From Lysinibacillus sp. 2017 (GTDB lineage Bacteria; Bacillota; Bacilli; Bacillales_A; Planococcaceae), in assembly GCF_003073375.1 (NCBI RefSeq), contig NZ_CP029002.1, positions 3,632,001-3,696,000 on the forward strand: a DNA stretch of 64,000 nucleotides. The letters run 5' to 3'. The notes under the pieces were generated by a model. That model had not been told where the DNA came from. It saw only the letters and a program-made list of their open reading frames with translations, and did not search any database. Below are positions 10,771 through 22,116 of the stretch, one piece after another. Numbering within the stretch: position 1 is the first letter of the stretch; each line of letters begins with the position of its first letter. The position numbers and the translations under genes were made by a program.

Positions 10771-11190
10771 TTATTTTTTTTCTTTAGGGCGTTTTGTTCC
10801 GTATTTAGAACGTGATTGTAAACGGCCAGTTACACCAGCTGTATCAAGAGCACCACGTACGATATGGTAACGAACACCCGCTAAGTCTTTTACGCGTCCG
10901 CCACGGATAAGAACAACACTATGTTCTTGTAAGTTGTGACCTTCACCTGGGATATACGCAGTAACCTCAAGTTGGTTAGTTAAGCGTACACGAGCATATT
11001 TACGTAAAGCTGAGTTTGGTTTACGTGGCGTCATCGTACCAACACGAGTACAAACTCCGCGTTTTTGTGGAGATTTAACGTCAGTTAAAGATTTCTTAAA
11101 TGAGTTATATCCTTTGTTTAACGCTGGAGATTTTGATTTCGTGATTTTAGATTGACGAGGCTTACGTACTAATTGATTAATTGTAGGCAT
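10771..11190 (-). CDS. rpsL: 30S ribosomal protein S12
   Basis: Decoding-centre protein that governs translational accuracy. 139 residues, normal length, with [13 protein letters not shown] and [10 protein letters not shown] conserved. Two positions depart from the usual sequence: residue 56 (codon CGT at 11023-11025) is Arg in TPRKPNS instead of Lys in TPKKPNS, and residue 104 is Ala in [10 protein letters not shown] instead of Pro. These match E. coli Lys42 and Pro90, both classical streptomycin-resistance positions. Lys101 (E. coli Lys87) is kept. The gene therefore probably encodes a naturally streptomycin-insensitive ribosome. It lies between rplGB and rpsG. Confidence 0.98.
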   Translation of the reverse strand: MPTINQLVRKPRQSKITKSKSPALNKGYNSFKKSLTDVKSPQKRGVCTRVGTMTPRKPNSALRKYARVRLTNQLEVTAYIPGEGHNLQEHSVVLIRGGRVKDLAGVRYHIVRGALDTAGVTGRLQSRSKYGTKRPKEKK

Positions 11191-11291
11191 CGATATGTCC
11201 TCCCTTCATTTTTTCCTTGTTTCAATACCACACATCCAGGTGGTTCATTTTTTGGGTAAAAACAAAGTCTTTGTGTATTTTTACACAAAAA

Positions 11292-11543
11292 CTACATCGC
11301 AGTAATCGCAACTACCGCAGCTCCAACATGAATGCCGCAAGCTTTACCAAGTTCTTTCTTAGAATCGACGTGATAAACTGGTACACCAATTTCTTTCGCG
11401 AGAAGAATGGCCGGATCGGTTACCCAATTGTCAGCATCAATTGCGACAAAAAGAGCGGTTACTTGTCCAGCATGCATTGCTTTCACTGCTTGCTTTATAC
11501 CTATGATTGTTTGACTAGCCTGTTTTACTTGATCGTAAGACAT
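11292..11543 (-). CDS. rplGB: L7Ae-family kink-turn-binding ribosomal protein (YbxF/RplGB)
   Basis: 83-residue member of the L7Ae/L30e/YbxF family, which binds RNA kink-turns. LGKACGIHVGAAVVAIT near the C-terminus matches YbxF. The ATG at 11543 is chosen over one two codons upstream because AGGAGG is 8 nt from the former and only 2 nt from the latter. It lies between rpoC and rpsL, as in B. subtilis, and is the first gene after a consensus promoter and a terminator, so it heads the str operon here. Confidence 0.93.
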   Translation of the reverse strand: MSYDQVKQASQTIIGIKQAVKAMHAGQVTALFVAIDADNWVTDPAILLAKEIGVPVYHVDSKKELGKACGIHVGAAVVAITAM

Positions 11544-11588
11544 TTTCATATCCTCCTAAGTACAGACAGTTAACTATCAACCTTCAAT

Positions 11589-11617
11589 ATATTATCATTC
11601 TAAAGTTACACTGTCAA
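11589..11617 (-). promoter_or_regulatory. Sigma-A promoter of rplGB-rpsL-rpsG-fusA-tuf
   Basis: On the minus strand TTGACA (11612-11617), 17-nt spacer, TAATAT (11589-11594): near-perfect consensus, about 45 bp before the rplGB start and after the rpoC terminator. Confidence 0.85.
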
Positions 11618-11667
11618 CCAATATCTTACGAAAGAATGCTGGTTGATTTTTTTAAAGTGAAATTCTT

Positions 11668-11702
11668 AGAAAAACTCCGGTAGAGAATACTCTCCACCGG
11701 AA
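11668..11702 (-). terminator. Terminator after rpoC
   Basis: Minus-strand stem TTCCGGTGGAGAG / CTCTACCGGAG, TATT loop, then TTTTTCT. It separates rpoBC from the str operon. Confidence 0.85.
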
Positions 11703-11724
11703 TTCTTATTATTGAATGACTTTA

Positions 11725-14700
11725 TTATTCAGCTGTAGTTACTTCTTCTTTTTTATCTTGGTCCATACGGATTTGACGGTAACGTTGCATACCAGTACCT
11801 GCTGGAACTAGTTTACCAATAATTACGTTTTCTTTCAGACCTAGAAGTTCATCACGTTTACCTTTAATTGCAGCATCCGTTAACACACGAGTTGTTTCTT
11901 GGAATGATGCAGCAGATAAGAATGATTCAGTTTCAAGAGAAGCTTTTGTAATACCAAGGATTACTGGGCGACAAGTTGCTGGTGTTTTACCACTAAGAAC
12001 AGCTTCTTTGTTTGCCTCAGAGAATTGGTGAATATCTAATAATGAACCTGGTAATAATTCAGTATCACCAGCTTCGATTACACGAACTTTACGAAGCATT
12101 TGGCGAACCATTACTTCGATGTGTTTATCCCCAATTTCTACCCCTTGCATACGGTATACTTTTTGTACTTCTTTTAATAAATATTCTTGAACTGTCGATA
12201 CGTCTTTAACTTTTAATAATTGTTTAGGATCGATCGAACCTTCAGATAATGTTTGACCTGCTACAATTGCATCGCCTTCAACTACTTTTAAGCGTGCATT
12301 GTATGGTGCTTGGTATTTACGAGTTTCCACGTCACCTTGAATTGTAACTTCTTTTAGACCTTCACGAATTTCTTCGATTTCGATTACGTTACCTGAAATT
12401 TCAGAGATCACTGCTTGACCTTTCGGGTTACGTGCTTCGAAAATCTCTTGAATACGTGGAAGACCTTGTGTAATATCGTTACCTGCTACCCCACCTGTAT
12501 GGAATGTACGCATTGTTAACTGTGTACCTGGTTCACCGATAGATTGTGCAGCAATAATACCTACTGCTTCACCAACTTCTACCTCATCACCTGTAGCTAA
12601 GTTCATACCATAACATTTTTTACATACACCATGTTTTGTATTACATGTGAATGCTGAACGGATTGTTATTTCTTCAATGCCTGCTTCTGCAATTAGACGC
12701 GCAACATCTTGTGTAACTAAACCATCACGTTCTACAATAACCGCTCCAGTTTCTGGGTGACGAACTGTTTTCTTCACGTAACGACCAACAATACGTTCGT
12801 CTAACGCTTCGATTAATTCGTTGCCTTCCATTAATGAACCGATTAATAAACCGCGGTCAGTGCCACAGTCGTCTTCACGAACGATAACATCTTGTGCTAC
12901 GTCTACTAAACGACGAGTTAAGTAACCTGAATCGGCCGTTTTAAGTGCTGTATCGGCAAGACCTTTACGCGCACCATGTGTAGAGATGAAGTACTCTAAT
13001 ACTGTTAAACCTTCACGGAATGAAGACTTGATTGGTAACTCGATGATACGACCAGCTGGGTTGGCCATCAGACCACGCATACCAGCTAACTGTGTAAAGT
13101 TAGATGCGTTACCACGGGCACCAGAGTCAGACATCATGAAGATTGGGTTTGTTTTCTTCAATGATTTCATCAGTTTGCCTTGGATTTCATCCTTGGCAGC
13201 AGTCCATACGTTAATAACACGGTTGTAACGTTCTTCTTCTGTGATTAAACCACGACGGAATTGAACCATTACTTTATCTACTTTATTTTGTGCTTCTTCT
13301 AAGATAACGCCTTTATCTGGTAATACTACGATATCAGAAACACCTACAGTAATACCTGCACGAGTAGAATATTTGAAACCTAAGTTTTTCATACGGTCAA
13401 GCATTTTAGAAGTTTCCGTAATGTGGAACTCTTTAAATACTTCTGCAATGATATTTCCTAAGAATTTTTTACGGAAAGGATCTACTACCGGCGCATTCGT
13501 GAAGTGCTTCGTTAATACAGCACGACGTTGTGCTTCCACTTGTTCAGCTTCTGATAATTCAGCATAGCCTTCTGTAGCTTCGATTTCTTTTCGTAATTCT
13601 TCGTCAATTGTTAAGTTTACGAAGTATTTCTCAGGTGTTTTTTGTTCTAAGTTAAACGTTGTTGGCTCATTAATGTAAGGGAATGAGCTTGGTAAGATTT
13701 CATTGAAAATTACTTTACCAGCTGTTGTTAATAGGAACATTTTGTTTTGTTCTTCAGTAAATGATTTTTTATTTAATGAAGAAGCTTTAATCGCAATACG
13801 AGTGTGTAAGTGAACATGACCATTTTGGTATGCAACTAACACTTCGTCTGAGTCATTAAAGATAGAACCTTCACCACGTACGCCTTCACGTTCAAGAGTT
13901 AAGTAATAGTTACCTAATACCATATCTTGAGATGGAGTTACTACTGGTTTACCATCTTTCGGGTTCAGGATGTTTTGTGCTGCTAACATAAGTAGGCGAG
14001 CTTCAGCTTGCGCTTCTGCTGATAATGGAACGTGAACTGCCATTTGGTCACCATCAAAGTCAGCGTTATAAGCTGTACATACTAATGGATGAAGACGAAT
14101 TGCACGACCTTCTACTAATGTAGGTTCGAATGCTTGGATACCAAGACGGTGAAGCGTCGGTGCACGGTTAAGTAATACCGGATGCTCACGAATTACGTCT
14201 TCTAATACATCCCAAACTTCATTGTGCATACGTTCAATTTTACGTTTTGCACTCTTAATGTTATGAGCAAGGCCACGTTCTACTAATTCTTTCATTACGA
14301 AAGGTTTAAATAGTTCGATTGCCATTTCTTTTGGAAGACCACATTGATACATTTTTAAGTTTGGACCTACGACGATAACCGAACGACCAGAATAATCTAC
14401 ACGTTTACCAAGTAAGTTTTGACGGAAACGACCTTGTTTACCTTTCAACATGTGTGAAAGAGATTTTAACGGACGGTTACCAGGACCTGTTACAGGACGG
14501 CCACGACGACCATTATCGATTAATGCATCAACCGCTTCTTGTAACATACGTTTTTCGTTTTGAACGATGATGCTCGGTGCACCAAGGTCAAGTAAACGTT
14601 TTAAACGGTTGTTACGGTTGATAACACGACGGTATAGGTCATTTAAGTCTGAAGTCGCAAAACGACCACCATCTAATTGCACCATTGGACGAAGCTCCGG

Positions 14701-15405
14701 TGGAATTACTGGCAGTACATCTAAAATCATCCACTCTGGTTTGTTACCTGAGTTACGGAATGATTCTACTACTTCTAAACGTTTAATCGCACGTGTGCGG
14801 CGTTGACCTTGTGCAGATTTTAATTCTTCTTTTAATGTGTGCGTTTCTTCTTCTAGATTGATTTTTTCTAAAAGACTTTTGATTGCTTCTGCACCCATTG
14901 CAGCTTCAAATCCGTTACCGTATTTTTCACGATAAGCGCGATATTCTTTTTCTGAAAGAAGATCTTTGAAACCTAAAGAAGTTTGACCTGGATCAACTAC
15001 TACATAAGAAGCGAAGTAAATTACTTCTTCTAATGCACGTGGAGACATGTCTAAAATTAGACCCATACGGCTTGGAATACCTTTAAAGTACCAAATATGT
15101 GATACAGGTGCTGCAAGCTCGATGTGTCCTTGACGTTCACGACGTACTTTTGAGCGTGTAACTTCTACACCACAACGGTCACAAACGACACCTTTATAAC
15201 GTACACGTTTGTATTTACCACAGTGACATTCCCAGTCTTTTGTTGGTCCGAAAATACGTTCACAGAATAGACCATCTTTTTCTGGTTTTAATGTACGGTA
15301 ATTAATTGTTTCTGGTTTTTTTACTTCGCCGTATGACCAAGAACGAATCTTGTCTGGAGAAGCTAAACCAATTTTCATATATTCAAATTCATTAACATCT
15401 ATCAA
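11725..15405 (-). CDS. rpoC: RNA polymerase beta' subunit
   Basis: Catalytic subunit of RNA polymerase. 1226 residues, slightly longer than B. subtilis RpoC (1199), with the extra length at the C-terminus (ends KKEEVTTAE). N-terminal zinc ribbon [20 protein letters not shown], active-site Mg loop NADFDGDQM, rudder/switch motifs [19 protein letters not shown], and second zinc site [16 protein letters not shown] start at 15405 with GGGAGG spaced 8 nt, as in Bacillus. Preceded by rpoB with a stable hairpin between them; followed by a terminator. Confidence 0.99.
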   Translation of the reverse strand: MIDVNEFEYMKIGLASPDKIRSWSYGEVKKPETINYRTLKPEKDGLFCERIFGPTKDWECHCGKYKRVRYKGVVCDRCGVEVTRSKVRRERQGHIELAAPVSHIWYFKGIPSRMGLILDMSPRALEEVIYFASYVVVDPGQTSLGFKDLLSEKEYRAYREKYGNGFEAAMGAEAIKSLLEKINLEEETHTLKEELKSAQGQRRTRAIKRLEVVESFRNSGNKPEWMILDVLPVIPPELRPMVQLDGGRFATSDLNDLYRRVINRNNRLKRLLDLGAPSIIVQNEKRMLQEAVDALIDNGRRGRPVTGPGNRPLKSLSHMLKGKQGRFRQNLLGKRVDYSGRSVIVVGPNLKMYQCGLPKEMAIELFKPFVMKELVERGLAHNIKSAKRKIERMHNEVWDVLEDVIREHPVLLNRAPTLHRLGIQAFEPTLVEGRAIRLHPLVCTAYNADFDGDQMAVHVPLSAEAQAEARLLMLAAQNILNPKDGKPVVTPSQDMVLGNYYLTLEREGVRGEGSIFNDSDEVLVAYQNGHVHLHTRIAIKASSLNKKSFTEEQNKMFLLTTAGKVIFNEILPSSFPYINEPTTFNLEQKTPEKYFVNLTIDEELRKEIEATEGYAELSEAEQVEAQRRAVLTKHFTNAPVVDPFRKKFLGNIIAEVFKEFHITETSKMLDRMKNLGFKYSTRAGITVGVSDIVVLPDKGVILEEAQNKVDKVMVQFRRGLITEEERYNRVINVWTAAKDEIQGKLMKSLKKTNPIFMMSDSGARGNASNFTQLAGMRGLMANPAGRIIELPIKSSFREGLTVLEYFISTHGARKGLADTALKTADSGYLTRRLVDVAQDVIVREDDCGTDRGLLIGSLMEGNELIEALDERIVGRYVKKTVRHPETGAVIVERDGLVTQDVARLIAEAGIEEITIRSAFTCNTKHGVCKKCYGMNLATGDEVEVGEAVGIIAAQSIGEPGTQLTMRTFHTGGVAGNDITQGLPRIQEIFEARNPKGQAVISEISGNVIEIEEIREGLKEVTIQGDVETRKYQAPYNARLKVVEGDAIVAGQTLSEGSIDPKQLLKVKDVSTVQEYLLKEVQKVYRMQGVEIGDKHIEVMVRQMLRKVRVIEAGDTELLPGSLLDIHQFSEANKEAVLSGKTPATCRPVILGITKASLETESFLSAASFQETTRVLTDAAIKGKRDELLGLKENVIIGKLVPAGTGMQRYRQIRMDQDKKEEVTTAE

Positions 15406-15528
15406 GGAGCCTACCTCCCTTTAGTTATAAGTCCTTAAGCGACTTTACTTTGTAGCTCAGCAATAGCAAAATTTCATACTAGGCCATAATGAAATTTGCT
15501 TTATAAATCGTTATTTATAGAAAGAAGA

Positions 15529-15555
15529 ATCGGGCAGGGCATATACCTGCCCGAT
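15529..15555 (-). other. Stable stem-loop between rpoB and rpoC
   Basis: Perfect 10-bp stem ATCGGGCAGG / CCTGCCCGAT with a 7-nt loop, 12 nt after the rpoB stop, followed on the minus strand by TCTTCTTTCT. The tract is U-rich but interrupted, so I read it as an attenuator or mRNA-processing hairpin. Confidence 0.75.
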
Positions 15556-15566
15556 TCAATTTGAAA

Positions 15567-18500
15567 TTATTCAAATGATTCTACTGGGTCTTCTTTATCA
15601 CCAGAAGGTTTTGCATCCGTTTCAGGAGCTGGTGCTGTTACTTCTTCTTCATCGTCAAGGTCGCGAAGTTCTACTTCCTCGTCGTTGATAGTTAGCATCT
15701 TAACATCCATACCTAATGATTGAAGTTCTTTAATTAGTACTTTAAATGATTCTGGTACACCTGGTTCTGGTACACTTTCACCTTTTACGATTGCTTCATA
15801 TGTTTTCACACGACCTACAACGTCATCTGATTTTACAGTTAAAATCTCTTGTAACGTGTAAGCAGCACCGTATGCTTCAAGTGCCCATACTTCCATCTCA
15901 CCGAAACGTTGTCCACCGAATTGTGCTTTACCACCAAGCGGTTGTTGCGTTACTAATGAGTAAGGACCTGTTGAACGTGCGTGAAGTTTATCATCAACCA
16001 TGTGGGCAAGTTTAATCATATACATGACACCTACAGAAACACGGCTATCAAATGCTTCACCTGAGCGTCCATCATAAAGAATTGTTTTACCATCACGGTT
16101 CATACCAGCTTCTTCCATTGTTTCCCAAACATCATTTTCGTTCGCGCCATCAAATACTGGTGTAGCCATGTGTACGCCTAAATAACGTGCAGCCATACCT
16201 AAGTGAAGCTCTAAAACTTGTCCGATGTTCATACGAGAAGGTACCCCAAGTGGGTTAAGCATGATATCTACCGGTGTGCCGTCTGGCATGAATGGCATAT
16301 CTTCTTCTGGTAAGATACGTGAGATTACCCCTTTGTTACCGTGACGTCCGGCCATTTTGTCCCCAACGCGAATTTTACGTTTTTGAACAATATAAGCACG
16401 AACTAACTGGTTAACACCTGGTGGTAATTCGTCACCGTCTTCACGGTTGAATACTTTTACATCTAAGATGATACCGCCAGCGCCGTGTGGTACACGTAAT
16501 GACGTGTCACGTACTTCGCGTGCTTTTTCACCGAAGATAGCATGTAATAAACGTTCCTCAGCAGTTAACTCAGTAACCCCTTTAGGCGTAACTTTACCTA
16601 CTAAAATATCTCCGTCACGTACTTCCGCACCGATACGGATAATTCCGCGATCGTCTAGGTTACGAAGTGCATCTTCACCTACGTTTGGAATGTCACGAGT
16701 GATTTCTTCAGGTCCAAGCTTAGTATCACGAGACTCTGATTCATATTCTTCAATATGAACAGATGTATATACATCGTCTTTTACAAGGCGTTCACTCATA
16801 ATTACAGCATCCTCGTAGTTATAGCCGTCCCATGTCATGAACGCAACAAGTACGTTTTGACCAAGTGCTAATTCGCCACGCTCCATCGAAGGACCATCAG
16901 CTAAAATATCACGAGGTTTTACACGGTCGCCAATTTTTACGATTGGACGTTGGTTATATGAAGTACCTTGGTTAGAACGAATGAATTTTTGTAATTTATA
17001 ATTCGTTAAGTCACCCTTAACTTCTTTACCATCAATAGTTTCAATACGACGTACACGAATTGAACGTGCTTCCACATGCTCAACGATACCATCATATTTC
17101 GCTACTACTGCAGCACCTGAATCACGGGCATCTACATGTTCCATACCAGTACCTACAAACGGTGCGTTTGGATATAGTAATGGAACTGCTTGACGTTGCA
17201 TGTTCGCTCCCATTAGGGCACGGTTAGAGTCATCGTTTTCTAAGAACGGGATACATGCTGTCGCTGCAGATACTACTTGTTTAGGCGATACGTCCATGTA
17301 GTCGATACGCTCTCTGCTAAATACAGTGTTATCACCACGGAAACGTCCTACAACCTCTTCCTTAGCGAATGTACGCTCTGAAGTTAGTTCTGAGTTCGCT
17401 TGCGCTACTACATAGTTGTCTTCTTCATCAGCAGTTAAGTAATGAATGTCAGCTGTTATTACACCAGTTTCTGGATCAACACGACGATATGGTGTTTCAA
17501 TGAAACCGAATTTGTTCACTTTTGCAAATGAAGATAAAGAGTTAATCAGACCAATGTTTGGTCCCTCTGGTGTCTCGATTGGACACATACGACCATAGTG
17601 AGAGTAGTGGACGTCACGTACTTCCATACCTGCGCGCTCACGAGTCAAACCACCAGGCCCTAATGCAGATAGACGACGTTTGTGCGTTAATTCTGCTAAT
17701 GGGTTTGTTTGGTCCATGAATTGAGATAATTGAGAACTACCAAAGAATTCTTTAATAGATGCAATAACTGGACGAATATTGATTAATTGTTGAGGTACGA
17801 TTGACGCTGTGTCATTGATAGACATACGTTCACGTACAACACGTTCCATACGAGATAAACCGATACGGAATTGGTTTTGTAATAACTCACCAACAGAACG
17901 TAAACGACGGTTACCTAAATGGTCAATATCATCCGTGTTACCTACATCGTAAAGTAAGTTGAAGAAGTACGATACAGAAGCTAACACGTCAGCTGGTGTA
18001 ATGTTTTTCACTTCTTCATCAATGTAAGCATTTGAAATAACATTGATTTCTTTTTGAGCTTCATCATTTGGTGCAAAGATTTTAATCGATTGAATTGTGA
18101 TTTCGTCTTCTAATACGCCACCAACTTGTTGTAACTTACGGAAGCCTGCACCTTGTTCTAAGACAGGAATTAACTTATCTAAGTTACGACGATCTAATAA
18201 TGTACCTGCTTCTACAACGATTTCTCCTGTTTCAGGATTAACAATTGTTTCAGCAATCGTTTGGTTGAATAAACGATTTTTGATGTGAAGCTTTTTGTTC
18301 ATTTTGTAACGACCAACATTCGCTAAATCATAGCGTTTTGCGTCAAAGAAGCGAGAATATAATAAGTTCTTCGCTGATTCAACTGTTGGTGGTTCACCTG
18401 GGCGTAGACGCTCATAGATTTCAAGAAGCGCTTTATCAGTGCTTTCTGTGTTATCTTTTTCAAGCGTTTTACGTAAATATTCATTGTCGCCAATGATATC

Positions 18501-19124
18501 TAAAATTTCTTGGTCTGAACCGAAACCTAATGCACGTAAAAGAACCGTTACTGGTAATTTACGCGTGCGGTCGATACGTACGTAAACGACATCTTTTGCA
18601 TCTGTTTCATATTCAAGCCATGCACCACGGTTAGGAATAACTGTTGCGCCAAAGCCTTTTTTACCGTTTTTATCCGTTTTTTCGTGGAAGTATACACTTG
18701 GAGAACGAACTAACTGAGAAACGATAACGCGCTCAGCACCGTTAATAATAAACGTGCCTGTTTCCGTCATTAATGGGAAATCACCCATAAAGACGTCTTG
18801 CTCTTTTACTTCGTTTGTTTCTTTGTTGTGTAAACGTACTTTTACACGTAATGGTGCAGCGTAAGTTACGTCGCGTTCTTTGCATTCATCAACATCATAC
18901 TTAGGATCTCCTAAGGCATAGTCGACGAATTCTAATGAAAGATTACCTGTAAAGTCTTCGATTGGAGAAATGTCGTGGAACATCTCGCGCAACCCTTCTT
19001 CAAGGAACCACTCATAAGATGCTGTTTGGATTTCGATTAAATTCGGAAGTTCCAGCACCTCGCTAATACGCGCAAAGCTTCTACGCTGGCGGTGTTGTCC
19101 GTACTGAACTAGTTGACCTGTCAA
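15567..19124 (-). CDS. rpoB: RNA polymerase beta subunit
   Basis: Forms the catalytic cleft with beta'. About 1185 residues from a TTG start (LTGQLVQYG, as in B. subtilis); a GTG three codons earlier at 19133 overlaps the ribosome binding site GAGGGGTG and is less likely. The rifampicin region [20 protein letters not shown] and [10 protein letters not shown] carries wild-type residues at the main resistance positions (Gln, Asp, His, Ser), predicting rifampicin sensitivity. The acidic C-terminus ([14 protein letters not shown]) is typical of Bacillales. It has its own promoter and leader terminator upstream. Confidence 0.99.
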   Translation of the reverse strand: MTGQLVQYGQHRQRRSFARISEVLELPNLIEIQTASYEWFLEEGLREMFHDISPIEDFTGNLSLEFVDYALGDPKYDVDECKERDVTYAAPLRVKVRLHNKETNEVKEQDVFMGDFPLMTETGTFIINGAERVIVSQLVRSPSVYFHEKTDKNGKKGFGATVIPNRGAWLEYETDAKDVVYVRIDRTRKLPVTVLLRALGFGSDQEILDIIGDNEYLRKTLEKDNTESTDKALLEIYERLRPGEPPTVESAKNLLYSRFFDAKRYDLANVGRYKMNKKLHIKNRLFNQTIAETIVNPETGEIVVEAGTLLDRRNLDKLIPVLEQGAGFRKLQQVGGVLEDEITIQSIKIFAPNDEAQKEINVISNAYIDEEVKNITPADVLASVSYFFNLLYDVGNTDDIDHLGNRRLRSVGELLQNQFRIGLSRMERVVRERMSINDTASIVPQQLINIRPVIASIKEFFGSSQLSQFMDQTNPLAELTHKRRLSALGPGGLTRERAGMEVRDVHYSHYGRMCPIETPEGPNIGLINSLSSFAKVNKFGFIETPYRRVDPETGVITADIHYLTADEEDNYVVAQANSELTSERTFAKEEVVGRFRGDNTVFSRERIDYMDVSPKQVVSAATACIPFLENDDSNRALMGANMQRQAVPLLYPNAPFVGTGMEHVDARDSGAAVVAKYDGIVEHVEARSIRVRRIETIDGKEVKGDLTNYKLQKFIRSNQGTSYNQRPIVKIGDRVKPRDILADGPSMERGELALGQNVLVAFMTWDGYNYEDAVIMSERLVKDDVYTSVHIEEYESESRDTKLGPEEITRDIPNVGEDALRNLDDRGIIRIGAEVRDGDILVGKVTPKGVTELTAEERLLHAIFGEKAREVRDTSLRVPHGAGGIILDVKVFNREDGDELPPGVNQLVRAYIVQKRKIRVGDKMAGRHGNKGVISRILPEEDMPFMPDGTPVDIMLNPLGVPSRMNIGQVLELHLGMAARYLGVHMATPVFDGANENDVWETMEEAGMNRDGKTILYDGRSGEAFDSRVSVGVMYMIKLAHMVDDKLHARSTGPYSLVTQQPLGGKAQFGGQRFGEMEVWALEAYGAAYTLQEILTVKSDDVVGRVKTYEAIVKGESVPEPGVPESFKVLIKELQSLGMDVKMLTINDEEVELRDLDDEEEVTAPAPETDAKPSGDKEDPVESFE

Positions 19125-19193
19125 CTCATTCACCCCTCAATAAAGCGATAATAGGTCTTTGCAAAACCCTACAAATAGTGTATGATTTCGAAA

Positions 19194-19233
19194 GACAAAA
19201 AGAAAACGAGTCTTTCTTAAGAACTCATTTTCG
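19194..19233 (-). terminator. Terminator/attenuator in the rpoB leader
   Basis: Minus-strand stem GAAAATGAGT / ACTCGTTTTC followed by TTTTTGTC, between the rpoB promoter and start codon. Its place inside the leader suggests attenuation of rpoBC. Confidence 0.65.
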
Positions 19234-19329
19234 GTTAAACTTAACTAAATTTATTTCTAGTTAGCATACCCGTAAAATTAAATTAGTCATGCAAATGGGC
19301 ATACTTCTTCAAAATAATAATTTTGCATT

Positions 19330-19358
19330 TTATTATGTTATCATAGTCAATTTGTCAA
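19330..19358 (-). promoter_or_regulatory. Putative rpoB promoter
   Basis: Minus strand TTGACA (19353-19358), 17-nt spacer, TAATAA (19330-19335). An overlapping TTGACT-17-TAACAT pair is also possible. It lies in the 258-bp gap between ybxB and rpoB. Confidence 0.65.
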
Positions 19359-19382
19359 GTCAATATTCCGAGCGAATCTTAC

Positions 19383-19985
19383 TTATTTTTTTGCACGTAT
19401 GATCCAATACCCTTTTTTCTTCTCAACAACATCAACTTCCGAAAACATTGCTTCTAAATGACTCATTGTTGATGGTGCACCTTGTTTCTTCTGTATAACT
19501 ACCCACAACTCGCCATTTTCAACTAACAAATCATATGCACCGTCGTAAAATCTGAAAATCGTATCTTTCCCAGCACGAATTGGTGGATTCGTCAAAATAG
19601 CAGCAGCTTTCGTACCAACTTCTACAGCGCTTAATCCATCACTTTCAAAAATACGTACATTTTGAACCCCGTTTAGTTGTGCGTTCTTTTGTGACAAAGC
19701 AATCGCACGCGTATTAATATCCATCATTAACACTTCGCGCTCTGGATTATCCTTCGCAATCGACAAGCCGATTGGTCCGTACCCACAACCTACATCTAGT
19801 AAAACACCTTCTACTTCAGGCATTTCAAAAGCATCAATTAACACACGGGAACCAAAATCTACTTCGCTTTTACTAAATACACCTGCATCCGTTTCAAACG
19901 TAAATGTATTCCCTAATAAAGTAAATTTCCATTGGCGCGGTTTACTTTCTGCTTGAGGCTTATTTGAGTAATAATGTTCAGACAT
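19383..19985 (-). CDS. ybxB: RsmC-like class I SAM methyltransferase (YbxB)
   Basis: 200-residue methyltransferase of the RsmC/MTS type, which methylate guanine N2 in 16S rRNA. SAM motif LLDVGCGYGPIGLSIA and the substrate motif NPPIRAGKD (NPPx) are visible. Start set at MSEHYYSNKP, matching the B. subtilis YbxB N-terminus; an in-frame extension of 17 residues upstream overlaps the rplL terminator and the Shine-Dalgarno AGGAGG. It lies between rplL and rpoB, as in Bacillus. The exact target nucleotide has to be inferred from RsmC. Confidence 0.9.
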   Translation of the reverse strand: MSEHYYSNKPQAESKPRQWKFTLLGNTFTFETDAGVFSKSEVDFGSRVLIDAFEMPEVEGVLLDVGCGYGPIGLSIAKDNPEREVLMMDINTRAIALSQKNAQLNGVQNVRIFESDGLSAVEVGTKAAAILTNPPIRAGKDTIFRFYDGAYDLLVENGELWVVIQKKQGAPSTMSHLEAMFSEVDVVEKKKGYWIIRAKK

Positions 19986-20007
19986 GCGACAGACACGCCT
20001 CCTAAAA

Positions 20008-20054
20008 AATTTTAAATAAAGAAAAGCTCGCCGCAAAATTTGTGACGAGCTTTC
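20008..20054 (-). terminator. Terminator after rplL
   Basis: Minus-strand stem AAAGCTCG / CGAGCTTT followed by TCTTTATTT. A second perfect 21-nt palindrome (AGCTAAGCAT, G, ATGCTTAGCT) lies at 20062-20082 just before it. Together they should reduce transcription into ybxB. Confidence 0.75.
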
Positions 20055-20100
20055 CTTATAAAGCTAAGCATGATGCTTAGCTGGCAAAGTTAAACTAAAA

Positions 20101-20460
20101 TTATTTAACTTCTACTGAAGCGCCAACTTCTTCAAGTTTAGCTTTGAATGCTTCTGCATCATCTTTAGAAACGCCTTCTTTAAGAGCTTTAGGAGCGTTG
20201 TCAACAACCTCTTTAGCTTCTTTTAAACCTAATCCAGTGATTTCACGAACCGCTTTGATTACTTTGATTTTTTCTTGACCAGCAGAAGTTAAGATTACAT
20301 CAAATTCAGTTTTTTCTTCAGCTGCAGCAGCACCGCCAGCAACTACCGCTACTGGAGCAGCAGCTGTTACACCGAATTCGTCTTCGATTGCTTTTACTAA
20401 ATCGTTTAATTCTAGAACTGTCATAGCTTTGATAGCTTCTAAGATTTGCTCTTTATTCAT
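20101..20460 (-). CDS. rplL: 50S ribosomal protein L7/L12
   Basis: Stalk protein that recruits and activates translational GTPases; binds L10 as dimers. 119 residues: N-terminal dimerisation helices (1-30), Ala/Gly-rich hinge ([17 protein letters not shown]) and C-terminal factor-binding domain ([20 protein letters not shown]). RBS AGGAGG precedes ATG. Second gene after rplJ, with strong terminators after it. Confidence 0.99.
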   Translation of the reverse strand: MNKEQILEAIKAMTVLELNDLVKAIEDEFGVTAAAPVAVVAGGAAAAEEKTEFDVILTSAGQEKIKVIKAVREITGLGLKEAKEVVDNAPKALKEGVSKDDAEAFKAKLEEVGASVEVK

Positions 20461-20533
20461 TTTAATTTCCTCCTATGGAATGTTTTATTTTTTTTAGGCA
20501 AATTGCCTGATTGATGAAGTTAAGATGCGAAAA

Positions 20534-21034
20534 TTACGCGCCTTGTTCTTCTTTTTGCTCTGCAACAGCTTTTGTTGCAAGTGCGAAGTTGCGCACTGGA
20601 GCTTGAAGTACAGATAAAAGCATTGATAATAGACCTTCGCGAGATGGAAGTTCTGCAAGTGCTTTAACATCTTCAACAGATGCGATTGTACCTTCGATAA
20701 TACCAGCTTTGATTTCAAGAGCTTCGTTTTTCTTAGCGAAGTCGTTGATAATTTTAGCTGGAGCTACTACGTCCTCGTTAGAGAATGCGATAGCATTTGG
20801 ACCAGTTAAAAATTCATTGATACCTTCAAAACCTACAGATTCAGCAGCACGACGAGTTAAAGTATTTTTGTAAACTTTGAACTCAACGCCAGCTTCACGT
20901 AATTGTTTACGTAATTCAGTTACTTGAGCAACTGTTAAACCACGGTAGTCAACTACTACAACTGAAGCAGCAGCTTCGAATTTAGCAACGATTTCTTGAA
21001 CTTTTACTGATTTTGTTTCGATTGCTTTGTTCAT
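20534..21034 (-). CDS. rplJ: 50S ribosomal protein L10
   Basis: Base of the ribosomal stalk; binds 23S rRNA and L7/L12. 166 residues, normal length. N-terminal rRNA-binding part includes [17 protein letters not shown] and [10 protein letters not shown]; the C-terminal helix binds L12. Start ATG follows TAGGAGGTG. It is preceded by an L10 leader with its own terminator, the usual autoregulation by the L10-L12 complex. Confidence 0.98.
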   Translation of the reverse strand: MNKAIETKSVKVQEIVAKFEAAASVVVVDYRGLTVAQVTELRKQLREAGVEFKVYKNTLTRRAAESVGFEGINEFLTGPNAIAFSNEDVVAPAKIINDFAKKNEALEIKAGIIEGTIASVEDVKALAELPSREGLLSMLLSVLQAPVRNFALATKAVAEQKEEQGA

Positions 21035-21072
21035 GATGACACCTCCTATTAGAATGAGTCATTTATACCGAC

Positions 21073-21214
21073 AAAAGAAAAGCCTCTAAGTCTACTAGAC
21101 ATAGAGGCTGAAAGTCATCATCTTAAAAAGAATCCGAATTCCGATGTCCTCGGTAGGATCATTAAGTGACAAGTCACTCCTACTGTCTACGGTACAAATG
21201 GATGATTCACAACA
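21073..21214 (-). ncRNA. L10 (rplJL) autoregulatory leader
   Basis: Leader between promoter and rplJ in which several helices can form (GGAGTGACTTGTCACT, TAGACAGTAGGAG / CCTACCGAGGACA). It ends in an intrinsic terminator at 21073-21109 (AGCCTCTA / TAGAGGCT then TTTTCTTTTG). Position and layout match the L10 leader family of Bacillota, where L10-L12 binding favours termination. Confidence 0.85.
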
Positions 21215-21220
21215 GCATCC

Positions 21221-21249
21221 ATCTTACCAAGTAAGCGGTGTGTTGTCAA
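21221..21249 (-). promoter_or_regulatory. Sigma-A promoter of rplJ-rplL
   Basis: Minus strand TTGACA (21244-21249), 17-nt spacer, TAAGAT (21221-21226), placed directly before the L10 leader. Just upstream (about 21262-21282) an inverted repeat AACGGTTTT / AAAACCGG may end the rplKA transcript. Confidence 0.85.
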
Positions 21250-21284
21250 CTAATTTAATTTAACGGTTTTAAAACCGGAATTAA

Positions 21285-21983
21285 TTATTTAACTGATACG
21301 TTAGCAGCGTCAACTTTAACAGCTGGGCCCATTGTAGTTGTAATATTTACAGACTTCATGTAAATACCTTTTGATGAAGCCGGTTTAGCTTTTTGAATTA
21401 CTTCAAATACAGCTAAGAAGTTTTCTGCTAATTTTGCTGTATCGAAAGAAACTTTACCGATTGGAGCGTGGATGATACCAGACTTTTCAGCACGGTATTC
21501 TACTTTACCAGCTTTAATTTCTTCGATAGCTTTAGTTACGTCGAAAGTAACTGTACCAGTTTTAGGGTTTGGCATTAAACCTTTAGGTCCTAATACACGA
21601 CCAAGTTTACCAACTTCACCCATCATGTCTGGAGTTGCAACGATTACATCGAAATCAAACCAACCTTGTTGGATTTTTTGGATATATTCTGCATCGCCTA
21701 CATAATCAGCACCAGCAGCTTCTGCTTCTTTAATTTTATCGCCTTTAGCGAAAACTAATACACGTTGAGTTTTACCAGTACCGTGTGGTAATACTACTGC
21801 ACCACGGATTTGTTGGTCATTTTTACGAGTATCAATGCTTAATTTGAATGCTACTTCTACAGTTGCATCAAAGTTAACTGTAGATGTTTTTTGTGCTAAA
21901 GCTACTGCTTCTTCTACAGAATATAGAGCTGAGCGATCGATTAATTTAACTGCATCTTGCATTTTTTTACCTTTTTTAGCCAT
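21285..21983 (-). CDS. rplA: 50S ribosomal protein L1
   Basis: Builds the L1 stalk that helps release E-site tRNA. 232 residues from [12 protein letters not shown], as in Bacillus. A 21-residue in-frame extension upstream is rejected because AAGGAGG sits just before the ATG at 21983. Conserved [35 protein letters not shown] and [10 protein letters not shown]. Second gene after rplK; a GTGG/CCAC motif in the leader may be a site for L1 autorepression. Confidence 0.98.
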   Translation of the reverse strand: MAKKGKKMQDAVKLIDRSALYSVEEAVALAQKTSTVNFDATVEVAFKLSIDTRKNDQQIRGAVVLPHGTGKTQRVLVFAKGDKIKEAEAAGADYVGDAEYIQKIQQGWFDFDVIVATPDMMGEVGKLGRVLGPKGLMPNPKTGTVTFDVTKAIEEIKAGKVEYRAEKSGIIHAPIGKVSFDTAKLAENFLAVFEVIQKAKPASSKGIYMKSVNITTTMGPAVKVDAANVSVK

Positions 21984-22002
21984 TTTAATTTCCTCCTTGA
22001 TT

Positions 22003-22029
22003 GTGGTATTAACGGATTTGACCTCCCAC
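22003..22029 (-). promoter_or_regulatory. Candidate L1-binding motif before rplA
   Basis: Minus strand GTGGGAGG ... TAATACCAC: a GTGG/CCAC stem with a purine-rich loop, almost the same as a motif before rplK (22569-22593). A larger stem-loop (AAGGTTGC ... GCAACCTT, 22035-22079) lies just upstream. Proposed site of L1 autoregulation by analogy. Confidence 0.5.
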
Positions 22030-22116
22030 GAATAAAGGTTGCGCACTCATCAAACTAAGTATCCGAGTGCAGCAACCTTCCAAAAACAAAAACATCATCA
22101 AGTGTGAAGATGGTTA

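Noticed and set aside
11725-19124. Many open frames on the plus strand opposite rpoB and rpoC
   Set aside because: No RBS, no recognisable protein; shadows of strongly biased codons in the real genes.
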